Source: Pseudomonas sp. SORT22
GTDB lineage: Bacteria; Pseudomonadota; Gammaproteobacteria; Pseudomonadales; Pseudomonadaceae
NCBI RefSeq assembly: GCF_018417635.1
Contig: NZ_CP071007.1
Span: forward strand, 2,914,501-2,978,500
Reading direction: 5' to 3'
Length of the DNA stretch: 64,000 nucleotides
The notes beneath the pieces are model-generated. The model was not told where the DNA came from. It saw only the letters and a list, made by a program, of their open reading frames with translations, and did not search any database. Every line of letters begins with the position of its first letter. The stretch's first letter is position 1. Of this stretch, positions 1 to 9,696 are shown piece by piece. The position numbers and the translations under genes are program-made.

Positions 1-162
1 GCACCCGACCGGGGGGTAAGTCACACTTCTTTTAAAAATAGTTGAATACCGCTCATCGGTTGATGACGGGGCACCTGGCATTTTTGTCAGTAGCGGCCAT
101 GTCAGGAGCGGCGTTGAATAGGGCCAGCCACAGCGCTTATGCGCCAATGACGGGAGGATGGG

Positions 163-2112
163 ATGCGCCAAGGTGTAGTAACCCAGCAACTTTTGCCGGC
201 GCCGGTCGTACTTGAAGCCGTTGGCAACAACCTCGTCGATACCCTTGAGCGTGCGACGGTACAAATCCCGGTGTATGCGCAAATGGCCGCCAACCAGCTG
301 GTGCGAATGATCTGGGATGGGCGGCGGGAAAACAATCAGCACTATTTGCATACCGAGGATCGGATCGTTGACGCCGACAGGGTGGGAGAGCCTATCGATT
401 TCCTCGTGCTGGCCGAACATATCGCCCCGCTCAACAAGGGCCTATTGATGGTGCGGTATCGTGTATTTGATTTTGAAACCGACTGGCACGAATCTGACCA
501 GCTGGATCTGGAAGTCGGGCGCACAGACCTGGTGCTGTCTCCCCCTTTGGTAGACGAAGCCAAGGAGGGCAGGCTGGATCCAATCGGTCTGACAACCGCT
601 ACTGTGCGCGTGGTTGTCTACGATGGCATGTTAGTTGGACAAAGGGTTTATCTGGAGTGCCTTCGAACAGGTGGCGGGGGCAGCTATCTGAGGGACAAGG
701 AGGTGACCGCCTTAACGGACCTGACCTTTGACCTGCCTGTCGAATTCATTATTCCGACCATCGGCCAAAATATCTTGTTCCGATACTGGGTGGTGGAGCC
801 AGGTGTACGGACCCGGCACTCGCAGTTACTGTCGTTATGGATCAGGCTCCAGACCCTGGAACTGCAGCAGCCCTGCGTTACTCAGGCCACGGCGGGACAG
901 CTTGATCCTTTGCAAGCGTTATCCGGGGTAAACATCAAGGTTGGTTACCCGCACATGACCGTGCAGGAAAACATTACCTTGAACTGGACCGGCTCGGCCA
1001 TTGGATCGACCATTAGCGAACCGCTCAGGGGAGATCCTCGCGGTGAAGTCGAATTTACCCTTGCCCCTGAGCTTGTGGGCGCAAACATCGGGCCCAGCTT
1101 GCGCACGGTACAGGTCCGCTATGACGTCGAGCGCGTGGGCGGCGGGGCACAGCGGTCGCCGCTGTTGAGTCTGGGCATACGGCCCCTGGCAGGGCTGGCG
1201 CAGCCCGCCGTCGCCGGTGTGATTGGAACGACACTGGACCTTGATCGAGTAACCGACAATCCCCTGGTATCGATAATGCGGTGGAGTTTCGCCCACGCAG
1301 GGCAACGCGTGTGGCTGCGTTGTCATGGCACCAAGCTCAACGGTGATGCCGATGTCATCGAGTTGGGCAGCGCCGCCGAGGTGAATGAAGGCGAAGCCGC
1401 AAATGGCCTGAGCAGGGCGATCGCGCGCAACCGTCTGGTGCTTCTGCGGGATAACTCCGAACTACGGGTGGAATTCAAAGTCAGCTTCGCGCGCACGCAA
1501 CAAGAAGCCGACGCGGTTACCTTCCCCTTGCTCCGCCTGACGCTGCGTACGGGTCTTAGCATTGCCCCAGAGCTCCTGGTGTTGAATGGTCCGGCAGTCC
1601 GGGTGACGAAAAACTGGCAACAGACCAGGGACTTTTCTGGCAACACTTCGCAGCGCCAGCCTACGGGTGGCCAACCGCCGTATACCTATGTCGCCGGTAA
1701 CCCCGAGATAGCCGCTGTGGATCAACAGGGGAAAGTCACCGGCATGGGCAACGGGACAACCACCATCACGGTTCGCGATGCTAACCAGCGCAGCGTTGCC
1801 TACACGGTGCAGGTGTCGAACATACGCTGGCTCAATGTCGACGAGCTCTCCACGTCCTATGCGACCGGCTTGCAATTGATGCAGAGTCGGGGCGGCAGCC
1901 CGGTGCAGGCGAGTGATGAAGCGTTGTTGCTGGGCCACTATGCGCAGCCGTTTCCATCGCTGATGCGGCGCTACTTCTTCATGTTTACCAACGGTCAATG
2001 CCCCGGAGCCGAGCGCGTCTATGAAGTGGGCTCGGCTAATACCTTTCGCTGTAATTCCCGCTCTATCAATGCGGGCGGTTGGTTTCTGACAAGCACAAGG
2101 CCCGCTGACTGA
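163..2112 (+). CDS. Ig-like (BIG2) domain protein of unknown function
   Basis: A 649-residue protein with a good ribosome site (GGAGGATGGG) directly before the ATG. No signal peptide or membrane segment is visible. The bulk is a series of beta-rich, Ig-like modules of roughly 110 residues, several opening with segments such as VNIKVGYPHM and closing in LSLWIRL or LSLGIRP, so it looks like a tandem repeat protein. Residues about 475-555 resemble a bacterial Ig-like group 2 (BIG2) domain, with the typical V-D-x-x-G-x-V-T-G-x-G turn and a closing TITV strand. The last 90 residues form a separate cap with two cysteines. Such repeat proteins are common in fluorescent pseudomonads but their role is not established; surface or adhesin-like use is only a guess and the missing signal peptide argues against it. 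The next gene starts 50 bases downstream. Confidence 0.8.
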   Translation: MRQGVVTQQLLPAPVVLEAVGNNLVDTLERATVQIPVYAQMAANQLVRMIWDGRRENNQHYLHTEDRIVDADRVGEPIDFLVLAEHIAPLNKGLLMVRYRVFDFETDWHESDQLDLEVGRTDLVLSPPLVDEAKEGRLDPIGLTTATVRVVVYDGMLVGQRVYLECLRTGGGGSYLRDKEVTALTDLTFDLPVEFIIPTIGQNILFRYWVVEPGVRTRHSQLLSLWIRLQTLELQQPCVTQATAGQLDPLQALSGVNIKVGYPHMTVQENITLNWTGSAIGSTISEPLRGDPRGEVEFTLAPELVGANIGPSLRTVQVRYDVERVGGGAQRSPLLSLGIRPLAGLAQPAVAGVIGTTLDLDRVTDNPLVSIMRWSFAHAGQRVWLRCHGTKLNGDADVIELGSAAEVNEGEAANGLSRAIARNRLVLLRDNSELRVEFKVSFARTQQEADAVTFPLLRLTLRTGLSIAPELLVLNGPAVRVTKNWQQTRDFSGNTSQRQPTGGQPPYTYVAGNPEIAAVDQQGKVTGMGNGTTTITVRDANQRSVAYTVQVSNIRWLNVDELSTSYATGLQLMQSRGGSPVQASDEALLLGHYAQPFPSLMRRYFFMFTNGQCPGAERVYEVGSANTFRCNSRSINAGGWFLTSTRPAD

Positions 2113-2162
2113 ATCTGGTATGGGACATTAAAACGATTCTCCACCGAGCAAAGAGGTGCATC

Positions 2163-2510
2163 ATGTCATACCGTTCACGTCGTACCTTGGGGCGTCTGGT
2201 AGTCGCATCAGCGTTCATCTTGTTAGCAGGCTGCAGCTCATCCGGGGGCGTCAGCAACGAAGAGGTTCAGGTGAATTGTGCGGCGGTCGGGGCGGGTTAT
2301 CATCCAGACCCCAGCGATTGCACGCGCTATTTCAGGTGTGTGCTAACAGGTGGGCGGTGGCATCGCTTTGACTACAGCTGCCCGGCCGGCAGCTTCTATT
2401 CCCCGTCGGCCCAGCGATGCGTGGCGGCCAGCAGTTGCCCGAGTGCCGCTCAACCCGCCACCGGCCAGCTCGACCCGGGCTTGCCCGAACGCCGCCAGCT
2501 GGTACGCTGA
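2163..2510 (+). CDS. Small lipoprotein with a peritrophin-A (CBM14) chitin-binding domain
   Basis: A 115-residue precursor. Residues 1-23 are a lipoprotein signal with lipobox LLAGC (Cys24), so the mature protein should be lipidated and anchored in the cell envelope. The mature part has exactly six further cysteines, at 39, 53, 59, 73, 86 and 92. Their spacing (13, 5, 13, 12 and 5 residues between) and the aromatic Tyr46, Tyr56, Phe57, Trp66 and Tyr79 fit the chitin-binding type-2 (peritrophin-A, CBM14) pattern. A short Pro/Gln-rich tail follows. The family is best known from animals and insect viruses. The protein may bind chitin or a related glycan at the cell surface; this is inferred from the motif. 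A ribosome site (AGAGG) lies just upstream. It follows the Ig-repeat gene on the same strand and could be cotranscribed. Confidence 0.85.
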   Translation: MSYRSRRTLGRLVVASAFILLAGCSSSGGVSNEEVQVNCAAVGAGYHPDPSDCTRYFRCVLTGGRWHRFDYSCPAGSFYSPSAQRCVAASSCPSAAQPATGQLDPGLPERRQLVR

Positions 2511-2744
2511 ATACTGAGGATCCAGGCGTTCTAGCGTCAGCAAAATTTATGGGTAGCCGCAGTGATACCCACCCGGTATCCAGCTCGTTGCGGCGCCGCC
2601 TTTGACCGCAAATGCTCGACAAATACTCCCTTCCAGCAGACAGACGGTAGTGGGCGATTGACGCATCGTTGCTACTGTTAAAACGGGCCTGCCAACACAC
2701 TGTTTCTATTTAAAATTCCAACTATTGGCGCCAAGGAATAGGTC

Positions 2745-4070
<1,326 letters not shown>

Positions 4071-4088
4071 GTCGTGACCAATGCGCAT

Positions 4089-4116
4089 GAAAAAGCCCGC
4101 TGAAGCGGGCTTTTTC
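4089..4116. terminator. Bidirectional intrinsic terminator between the sigma-54 activator and fapF
   Basis: Perfect 7-bp stem AGCCCGC/GCGGGCT with a TGAA loop, A-rich on the left and TTTTT on the right, so it can work in both directions. It lies between two convergent genes: 19 bases after the activator stop and 14 bases beyond the fapF stop. Confidence 0.9.
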
Positions 4117-4129
4117 ATGGCTGTGAACC

Positions 4130-5410
4130 TTAGAAGTAGTAAGGGAATTTCAGACTGAAGGAGAAATCCGGCGAGTCGTCGGTCAGTCCAATGGACAGGT
4201 TGGGGACGATGGTCAGGTTGTCGGTGGCGGCCAGGGTCATGCCGATGTTGAAGTTGGCCGCGTTGTAGTCGCTGCTGGGCACCGATTGCCAGTCACCGCC
4301 ATCGGGTTTGATCTTGCTCTTGCTGGCAAACTGGTCAGTGAACGAGAACGACATACTCATCTTCTCGTTAAGGGCAAAGGCGATACCGGCGCCAATCTGC
4401 CAGGAGTCGCCCAGTTTCACGTCACCTGCGACCTTGGTGTTGATCGTCGGGCTGATGTCGCTGAACGAGTCCTGCATGTTGTAGGTATACGACAGGCTGC
4501 CGAACAGCACCGCCGGGTCGAAGGTCTTGACCAGCGAGATACCCGGTGTAATCGCCCAGACGCCGTTGCCGGTGGGCAGGCTCTCAGGCACCGAGAGGTT
4601 GTCGTTGGTCGGGTCGTTGACCAGCTTGATGCCGTAGGGGTCTTTGCCGGTGGGGGCCTTGACCCGCAGGGTGGCGACCGCGTCGGGCCAGTTTTCCGAC
4701 TCATCGAGGAACTTGTAGGCAATGCCGACGTTGACATCGCCAATGGTTGGATCGCGCCTGACGGTCGCATCGGAAGTAACCGGGCCGGCACCGCCGGCAC
4801 CGCCGGAGGAATAGGTGGATTCACGGTAGATCACCGGGACGTTGATATCGAACTGCCAACGCTGATCGAGGTTGTAGCGGGCGGTCAGGTCCAGGGTCCA
4901 GTTGTCGGCCTTGATGCGGTCGAGGTTGATGTTGCCGAGGAAGATCGAGTCCAGCGCCAGAAAACCGTTGAGGACCAGGGCGCGGGTGTCGTAGTGGGTG
5001 TAGGTCAGGCCGGTTTCGACGCTGAACCTGCCGCCACCAAAAAAGCCGCTGGCTTCGTCATACAGGTTGGAAACGCTTTGCGCCGGTTCCGAGTCGTCTT
5101 TGAGCGACTGCCCATAAGAGCTGCCGGTGGTTCCCGGCGCACCGGTGGCCACGGTCTGGCCGCCCTTGACGGTTTCGGCGGGGGATTTGGTCAGGCGTCT
5201 GGGCGCGGGTGCTGCCGGTGCTGTTTCGACCTGGCGAACGCGCTGTTCAAGGACCATCAACGCGTTCTGCTGGGCTTCGTAGCGTTGTTTCAACTCCATG
5301 AGTTCTTGTTTTAGTGCTTCGACCTGGGGGTCGGCTGCTGCGTAGAGCAATGTGGCCGGGGTCAGGCTACTCAAACAGACAATAGCTCTGAAGGTTAACG
5401 ATCGGTGCAT
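4130..5410 (-). CDS. fapF: FapF, outer-membrane pore for functional amyloid export
   Basis: A 426-residue protein with an N-terminal signal sequence ending near AAA. A heptad-rich coiled coil (about residues 28-65, [20 protein letters not shown]) and a Pro/Ala/Thr-rich linker come next. The rest is a long beta-rich domain ending in aromatic FPYYF, typical of an outer-membrane barrel. FapF is known to form a trimeric barrel whose coiled coil gates export of FapB and FapC to the cell surface. It is the last gene of the minus-strand fap operon, 46 bases after fapE. The family assignment rests on operon position, the coiled coil plus barrel layout and the size (about 430 residues). Confidence 0.92.
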   Translation of the reverse strand: MHRSLTFRAIVCLSSLTPATLLYAAADPQVEALKQELMELKQRYEAQQNALMVLEQRVRQVETAPAAPAPRRLTKSPAETVKGGQTVATGAPGTTGSSYGQSLKDDSEPAQSVSNLYDEASGFFGGGRFSVETGLTYTHYDTRALVLNGFLALDSIFLGNINLDRIKADNWTLDLTARYNLDQRWQFDINVPVIYRESTYSSGGAGGAGPVTSDATVRRDPTIGDVNVGIAYKFLDESENWPDAVATLRVKAPTGKDPYGIKLVNDPTNDNLSVPESLPTGNGVWAITPGISLVKTFDPAVLFGSLSYTYNMQDSFSDISPTINTKVAGDVKLGDSWQIGAGIAFALNEKMSMSFSFTDQFASKSKIKPDGGDWQSVPSSDYNAANFNIGMTLAATDNLTIVPNLSIGLTDDSPDFSFSLKFPYYF

Positions 5411-5456
5411 GGGTTAGCCGTCCCTTCTGACTACAAGTGATGAGACAGAGCGTAGA

Positions 5457-6209
5457 TCAGAAACCGAGAGTGCGAAGGCCTTTGAGCTGGTCCAGGTTAC
5501 CGTTCAGCGCCCCGGCGCTCGGCACGTTGTCACGCAGCACGACGTTCAGGGAGGTGAGGTTGCTGACCTTGTTGCCAGCGCCGAGCAAGGTGGTGTTCTG
5601 CATCAGCCCACCCTGGGCCAGGCGCTGCACGGTGCTGCCCTGGTTGTTGTTGGCGATGATGTTGAATTGCACGCCGCTGCCGGTTGAGGACACACTCAGC
5701 GAACCCGCGCCGTTGGCGCCGACCAGGGTGGAACCTGCGGCCAGGGCCTCGCCCTGTGGCTGCGTGGCTGCTGCGGGCGCCTGGTTGGCCTTGGTGACGT
5801 TGATATCGACGTTGTTGTAGGCGCTGTTGTTGTCGCCGGCGGCGCGCACCACCTGGGTCACGCCCTCGGTGCTGTTGAGGCCACTGCCACCGGTGACGCT
5901 ACCGCTGCCGACACTCTGCGAGCGCGCCGCGCCGCTGCCTTTTTCGTCGATCATCGACACGTAGAACTGCGGCTTGATCGTCGTTTGCTGGATTTGCATC
6001 GAAGACCTGGCGCCAATCACTTCGCCATTGGCGTTTTGCCAGGTGCTGCTCATGACAATGCCAAAGCTGATGATCCGCCCGGGCATGACAAAGCGGCCGC
6101 GCAGGTTGGCCAGTTCCTGATCCTTCAGTTCAATGGGCTTGAGCGTCTGGGCCTGGGTTGGCAGGCTGGCGGCCAGGCAAAGCACGGCGAGCCAGATAGA
6201 AGTCTTCAT
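5457..6209 (-). CDS. fapE: FapE, secreted minor component of the Fap fibre
   Basis: A 250-residue protein with a signal peptide (residues 1-20, ending SLPTQA). FapE proteins are exported and found associated with Fap fibres; their exact role is not settled. The mature part opens with a conserved-looking stretch of strands (VMPGRIISFGIVMS), followed by Gly/Ser/Asn/Gln-rich sequence carrying V-N-V-T and V-Q-F-N-I-I-A-N-N-N-Q-type strands and a short Leu-rich end. The start at 6209 is chosen over an in-frame ATG 21 bases upstream because it begins the signal peptide (MKTSIWLAV) and has GGGAGC before it. It lies 33 bases after fapD and 46 before fapF. Confidence 0.9.
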   Translation of the reverse strand: MKTSIWLAVLCLAASLPTQAQTLKPIELKDQELANLRGRFVMPGRIISFGIVMSSTWQNANGEVIGARSSMQIQQTTIKPQFYVSMIDEKGSGAARSQSVGSGSVTGGSGLNSTEGVTQVVRAAGDNNSAYNNVDINVTKANQAPAAATQPQGEALAAGSTLVGANGAGSLSVSSTGSGVQFNIIANNNQGSTVQRLAQGGLMQNTTLLGAGNKVSNLTSLNVVLRDNVPSAGALNGNLDQLKGLRTLGF

Positions 6210-6242
6210 GGGATGCTCCCGGAGCCTCATGCTCCCTTGTCA

Positions 6243-6923
6243 TTAGAAGAAGTCGCTTTGGATGAAGCCGAAATCCATCAACTCAGCGTCTTGCACCGGG
6301 GTGAAGGTATTGATGCGGTTCTTGGCCGTGAGCGGCAGTGGTGGGTCGAGCAAGGCGTTGGCCTTGTCGTAGCCCCGGCCGATGACGGCGAAGAGAATGC
6401 CGTTCCAGCCTTTGACGAAGTCTTCGATCTTGTAGCGTTTATGGCCGAGCACCGGGTCGCCGATGTACACCCAGCCGTTGTGGACTTTCTGCATGACCAC
6501 GAAGTGCTTGTAGCCGCGCACGTCCATCAGCACCACCACCGGAATGCGCACGCTCTGCAAGGCGTCCAGTTGTACCCGGTAACCGCGGGCGCGCATCCCG
6601 AGGCTTTCGACGTAGCGCTTCATGTCGAGCATGGAAAAGCCCTGGACCCGCACCACATCATGGTCGGAGTGGGCGAGCATGCCTTCGATGATCTGTTCTT
6701 CGCTGACGTCCAGCCAGTAGGCCTGGCGCAAGATGGTCGCCAATGCCGCGGCGCCACAGCTGAAATCGGTTTTCTGTTGCACCAGGTCGGCGAATTTGCG
6801 TTCACGCACGCTCTGGATGGGCTTGAACACCACCGCACCACCCGGTAATACCGAAAGCGGCAATTGCGCCGCTTCGCTGATGCTGCTCAGGCAGAGCAAA
6901 AATGCCAAGGCGATAACGCGCAT
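6243..6923 (-). CDS. fapD: FapD, periplasmic C39-type cysteine protease of the Fap system
   Basis: A 226-residue protein with a signal peptide (residues 1-19). The peptidase C39-like core has the catalytic cysteine in TDFSCGAAA (Cys56), a histidine in YKHFVV about 80 residues later, and an aspartate in IGDPVLG. Pseudomonas FapD is a C39-family protease essential for fibre biogenesis, and it probably processes Fap proteins in the periplasm. The gene is separated from fapC by a strong terminator, so its expression is probably lower than that of the subunit genes. Confidence 0.92.
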   Translation of the reverse strand: MRVIALAFLLCLSSISEAAQLPLSVLPGGAVVFKPIQSVRERKFADLVQQKTDFSCGAAALATILRQAYWLDVSEEQIIEGMLAHSDHDVVRVQGFSMLDMKRYVESLGMRARGYRVQLDALQSVRIPVVVLMDVRGYKHFVVMQKVHNGWVYIGDPVLGHKRYKIEDFVKGWNGILFAVIGRGYDKANALLDPPLPLTAKNRINTFTPVQDAELMDFGFIQSDFF

Positions 6924-6948
6924 GTCCGACGCCCCCCTGATGGTGTTG

Positions 6949-6971
6949 AAAAAGGCCCCCCGAAGGGGGCC
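6949..6971 (-). terminator. Intra-operon terminator (UUCG tetraloop) between fapC and fapD
   Basis: Read on the minus strand, a perfect GGCCCCC/GGGGGCC 7-bp stem closes a UUCG tetraloop and is followed at once by UUUUU. It starts 15 bases after the fapC stop and ends 25 bases before the fapD start. As all six fap genes run the same way, it must act as a partial terminator or a 3'-end protector of fapABC mRNA. Confidence 0.9.
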
Positions 6972-6986
6972 TCCAGATCACAGCAT

Positions 6987-8303
6987 TTACATCGAGGTGT
7001 TGGAGATGGCCAGCGAGTTGCTTTGCTGGTTGCCCACACCGGCTGCTACGTTGACGCCCAGGTTGCCGCTGCCGCCGTTCACCGAACCGCTCAGGGTTGC
7101 AGTGTTGGTTACAGGGTTGGCCCAGCCGGTTGGAGTCAGCACTTGATAAGAGAAAGTATTGCTCAAATCATAAGAGCTGCTTTCACTGTAGCTTTTCGCT
7201 TTGTTGTACTCAGACTCGGAGGATTTGCTGCCCGATTTTTCGAACGAAGAATCGAAGGCTTTTTCGAACGAAGAGCTCTTGGACTTATCGTACGAAGAGC
7301 TGGACTCTTTGTTCCACGACTTGTCGATATCAACATCCAGCGAGGCAGTCAGCGAAGCATCGGCCGACTGCGAGCTGCTGCCGCTGTGATGACGGCCATA
7401 GTCATAGGACGAGTTTCTGCTGGCTTCAACCGATGCATCCAGCGAAGCGGTCAGAGAAGCACTGCTCGAGCCGCTGGCTTCATGGTTTTTAGAACCGCTA
7501 GCTTCGGAGTTGTGCGAGCCGCTGGCATTGAAGCTGTTGGCGCCGGCGAGCTCGAAGCTCGAAGAGTTGCTCTTGCTGCCGCTGGCTTCCATGGACTTGT
7601 CGTAGGAAGCGCTGCCACTGGCGGTTTTGGTCACCGTCAGGGTATCGACACGATAGGTACGGTCAGCGTTGTTGTTGACGGTCAGGCCAGGGCCGCTTTG
7701 CTCGGCGGAGGCGGTGGCGGTTGCGTTACCCAGTGCAGCGTTGGTATTGGCAATTGCCATGGTGTTTTTCTGTTGGTTCAGGTCGCCACCGGCAATGTTG
7801 ATGCCCATGTTGCCGCTGCCGTTGTTGCCCGAACCGCCCATGACCGCCGAGTTGGTGCTGCCGTAGTTGTCGACCCGGTTGTTGTTGCTGTATTGCGAGA
7901 CCTTGGCGGTCGCCGTTGCGTTGCCGAACACGAAGGTGTTGTCGATTTCCGAGTTGTCGGTGGCGGCGTTGGCGATGGCGGCGGCGTTGTCTTGCTGGTT
8001 GCCGGCACCGGCAGCCACGTTGACGCCGACGTTACCGCTGGTGCCGGTGGCCGAGCTGCTCATTTCGGCTTCGTTCACAGTGCCTTCGTTGCGGATGCGG
8101 TTGTTGGTGCTGCTTTGCTTGTCCCACGCGTTGGCGGTCGCGTTGATCGAGATTTTGGTGGGAGGAGGAGGGGTGTGGTGGCCATTGTTGTGATGACCGT
8201 TATGGCCATGGCCACGTGGTTCGTTCTGCCCAGCTTGTACAGCAACAGCCATGACCGCAGCAATTGCGAAAACCAGAGGCTTGAGTGCCATCGAAGGTTT
8301 CAT
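6987..8303 (-). CDS. fapC: FapC, major functional amyloid subunit
   Basis: A 438-residue protein with a signal peptide (first 24 residues) and a His/Gly/Pro-rich start. Three amyloid repeats are visible: near residues 65-110, 125-165 and close to the C-terminus, each with the G-x-x-G-V/I-N-V/I-A-A/G-G-x-x-N-Q-Q core. Repeats 2 and 3 are separated by a very long Ser-rich linker (about residues 195-385), in which a SLTASLDxSxEAS-like unit occurs twice. FapC is the main fibre protein of Pseudomonas biofilm amyloid. The linker is unusually long, and the protein contains no cysteine. It starts 52 bases after fapB. Confidence 0.95.
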   Translation of the reverse strand: MKPSMALKPLVFAIAAVMAVAVQAGQNEPRGHGHNGHHNNGHHTPPPPTKISINATANAWDKQSSTNNRIRNEGTVNEAEMSSSATGTSGNVGVNVAAGAGNQQDNAAAIANAATDNSEIDNTFVFGNATATAKVSQYSNNNRVDNYGSTNSAVMGGSGNNGSGNMGINIAGGDLNQQKNTMAIANTNAALGNATATASAEQSGPGLTVNNNADRTYRVDTLTVTKTASGSASYDKSMEASGSKSNSSSFELAGANSFNASGSHNSEASGSKNHEASGSSSASLTASLDASVEASRNSSYDYGRHHSGSSSQSADASLTASLDVDIDKSWNKESSSSYDKSKSSSFEKAFDSSFEKSGSKSSESEYNKAKSYSESSSYDLSNTFSYQVLTPTGWANPVTNTATLSGSVNGGSGNLGVNVAAGVGNQQSNSLAISNTSM

Positions 8304-8355
8304 GGTGATTCTCCGTACTTTATTTTAGGTTAAGTGTTGTTCCTAACTATTTGGG

Positions 8356-8928
8356 TCAGTCCGCGACCCGGATGCTCAGGGTGTTGGCCGTTCGGTTTCC
8401 CACCCCGGCACTCTGATTCAGCTGAATCACCCCACGGCTACCGGTGAAGGCCTGGTCACTGGTAGTGACCTGGCGAAAGCCGGGTGCGGAGTCAGCTGAG
8501 TCGGAGTTGTTGAGCAGCGCCACGTTCTGTTGCATGAGGACGCTGTCGTCGATACTTTGCGGACCGGAACTGATGCTGATCCGCATGGCGTTGGCTTGCT
8601 GGTTGCTGGCCCCGGCACTCTGGTTGACGCCCAGGGCGCCGCTGCCGTGGCTGAAAGAGTTGCCCTGGATGTTCGACTGGGCATCGATGCTTGGGTCTAC
8701 TGTCGTGCGCAGGCGCTGGCGGATCTGGGTGCTGGCGCTGGCGCCATGGCCCACCGCGATGGCCCGGGCGTTGGCCTGTTGCTGCTGATCGCCGGCAGCC
8801 TGGTTGACCGTGAGGTTGCCCTGGTACTGGGCACCGGAATTGTCGATGTTGGCGTTATTGACGACGGGGGGCTGGGCGAAGGCCGGTACACTGCAGAACA
8901 TGGCCAGAATCAGCAACGAGTGCTTCAT
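8356..8928 (-). CDS. fapB: FapB, amyloid nucleator subunit
   Basis: A 190-residue protein with a signal peptide (to about residue 18, PAFAQ). It has three amyloid repeats with the cores G-N-L-T-V-N-Q-A-A-G, G-A-L-G-V-N-Q-S-A-G and G-V-I-Q-L-N-Q-S-A-G, each followed by N/Q and A-N-A-x-x-I. FapB resembles FapC but has short linkers; it is thought to nucleate FapC fibres. The real start is 8928, one base after the fapA stop (TGA-G-ATG), so the two genes are translationally coupled; the reading frame open further upstream is an overlap with fapA. Confidence 0.94.
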   Translation of the reverse strand: MKHSLLILAMFCSVPAFAQPPVVNNANIDNSGAQYQGNLTVNQAAGDQQQQANARAIAVGHGASASTQIRQRLRTTVDPSIDAQSNIQGNSFSHGSGALGVNQSAGASNQQANAMRISISSGPQSIDDSVLMQQNVALLNNSDSADSAPGFRQVTTSDQAFTGSRGVIQLNQSAGVGNRTANTLSIRVAD

Positions 8929-8929
8929 C

Positions 8930-9373
8930 TCACTTGCCTCCGGTGAGGATCTGCAGGGGCGCGAGGCCTTTCTGCACGCTGGAATTGACCATGTTGGAGA
9001 TGCCGTTGCCGGAGTTGCCGGAACGTCCACCGGCCAGGTTCGGCAGTTGCGTCTGGTTATTGATGTTGCTGCCCAGGTTATTGGTCTGCTGGGTGACCAT
9101 GGCGCCGATTCCCGAGCCGCTGGTGATCGAGGCAAAATCGCCGTCGCTCAGCTCGTTGGTTTGCTTGAGGATCTGCGCCGACGGGTTGGTGTTGACCGTG
9201 GTCGGATAAGGGTCGGGCGCCAGCGGTGGGCGCATGGCGTTGCGCGGCTGCACATCGCGGGTGATGACGACGATGCCGTTCTCGGCCTGGGCCGGCAGGC
9301 TCAAGCTCAGGCTTGAACTCACTGCACAGGCAAGCAGCAGGAGGCGGTAGATGCCTTTATCAATCTTTCCCAC
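8930..9373 (-). CDS. fapA: FapA, periplasmic chaperone-like Fap protein
   Basis: A 147-residue protein with a long signal peptide (about residues 1-30, ending PAQA). The mature part is short, Gly/Asn-rich and contains the typical QTNNLGSN and a C-terminal QKGLAPLQIL. FapA is described as a periplasmic protein that influences the FapB/FapC ratio of fibres and may act as a chaperone. It is the first gene of the operon, with a sigma-54-type promoter about 55 bases upstream of its start and a GGAA ribosome site. Confidence 0.92.
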   Translation of the reverse strand: MGKIDKGIYRLLLLACAVSSSLSLSLPAQAENGIVVITRDVQPRNAMRPPLAPDPYPTTVNTNPSAQILKQTNELSDGDFASITSGSGIGAMVTQQTNNLGSNINNQTQLPNLAGGRSGNSGNGISNMVNSSVQKGLAPLQILTGGK

Positions 9374-9427
9374 GATGGCAATTCCTTCTTATGGTGCGCT
9401 GGCCCTGTTCAGCGTTGCGAAGAAGAG

Positions 9428-9444
9428 AGCAGAAGGTGTGCCGG
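9428..9444 (-). promoter_or_regulatory. Sigma-54 (-24/-12) promoter of the fap operon
   Basis: On the minus strand the sequence CGGCACACCTTCTGCT matches the sigma-54 consensus TGGCACN5TTGCW: -24 GG at 9442-9441 and -12 GC at 9430-9429, exactly 12 bp apart. Transcription should start near 9417, leaving a leader of about 44 bases before fapA. The nearby enhancer-binding protein fits such a promoter. No enhancer site was identified by eye. Confidence 0.7.
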
Positions 9445-9696
9445 TTTTTATTTATCAAGCGAAAACAATGGCTTGGTTTTATGCTTGGCCAGGGTCAAAA
9501 AAATGTTGTAACGCCGCTGAGACACCGGCGCTGTTCAGCACCTGATACTGCGGGCGCCACGGCCCGGCAACAGGCATGCCCGGGGATTGTTTCAGCGGCT
9601 TAACACTTTTCTCCGGGCACGGGCTGGCCGCTTTAGCTCGCGGCTTTGCGCAGGTGAGAGTGTTTCAGGAATGGACACTGTGCAGCGCGCAGCTGC
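9445..9696. other. Intergenic region upstream of fapA
   Basis: Between the fap promoter and the stop of the NadR-like gene there is no convincing gene. It should hold the upstream activator sites for the fap promoter. The AT-rich stretch 9440-9515 contains TTTATTTATC and CAAAAAAATG runs. No strong palindrome or terminator was seen. Confidence 0.5.

Noticed and set aside
6864..8333. 489-codon frame antisense to fapC
   Set aside because: Valine/Gly-rich artefact of the repeated amyloid codons; fapC is certain.
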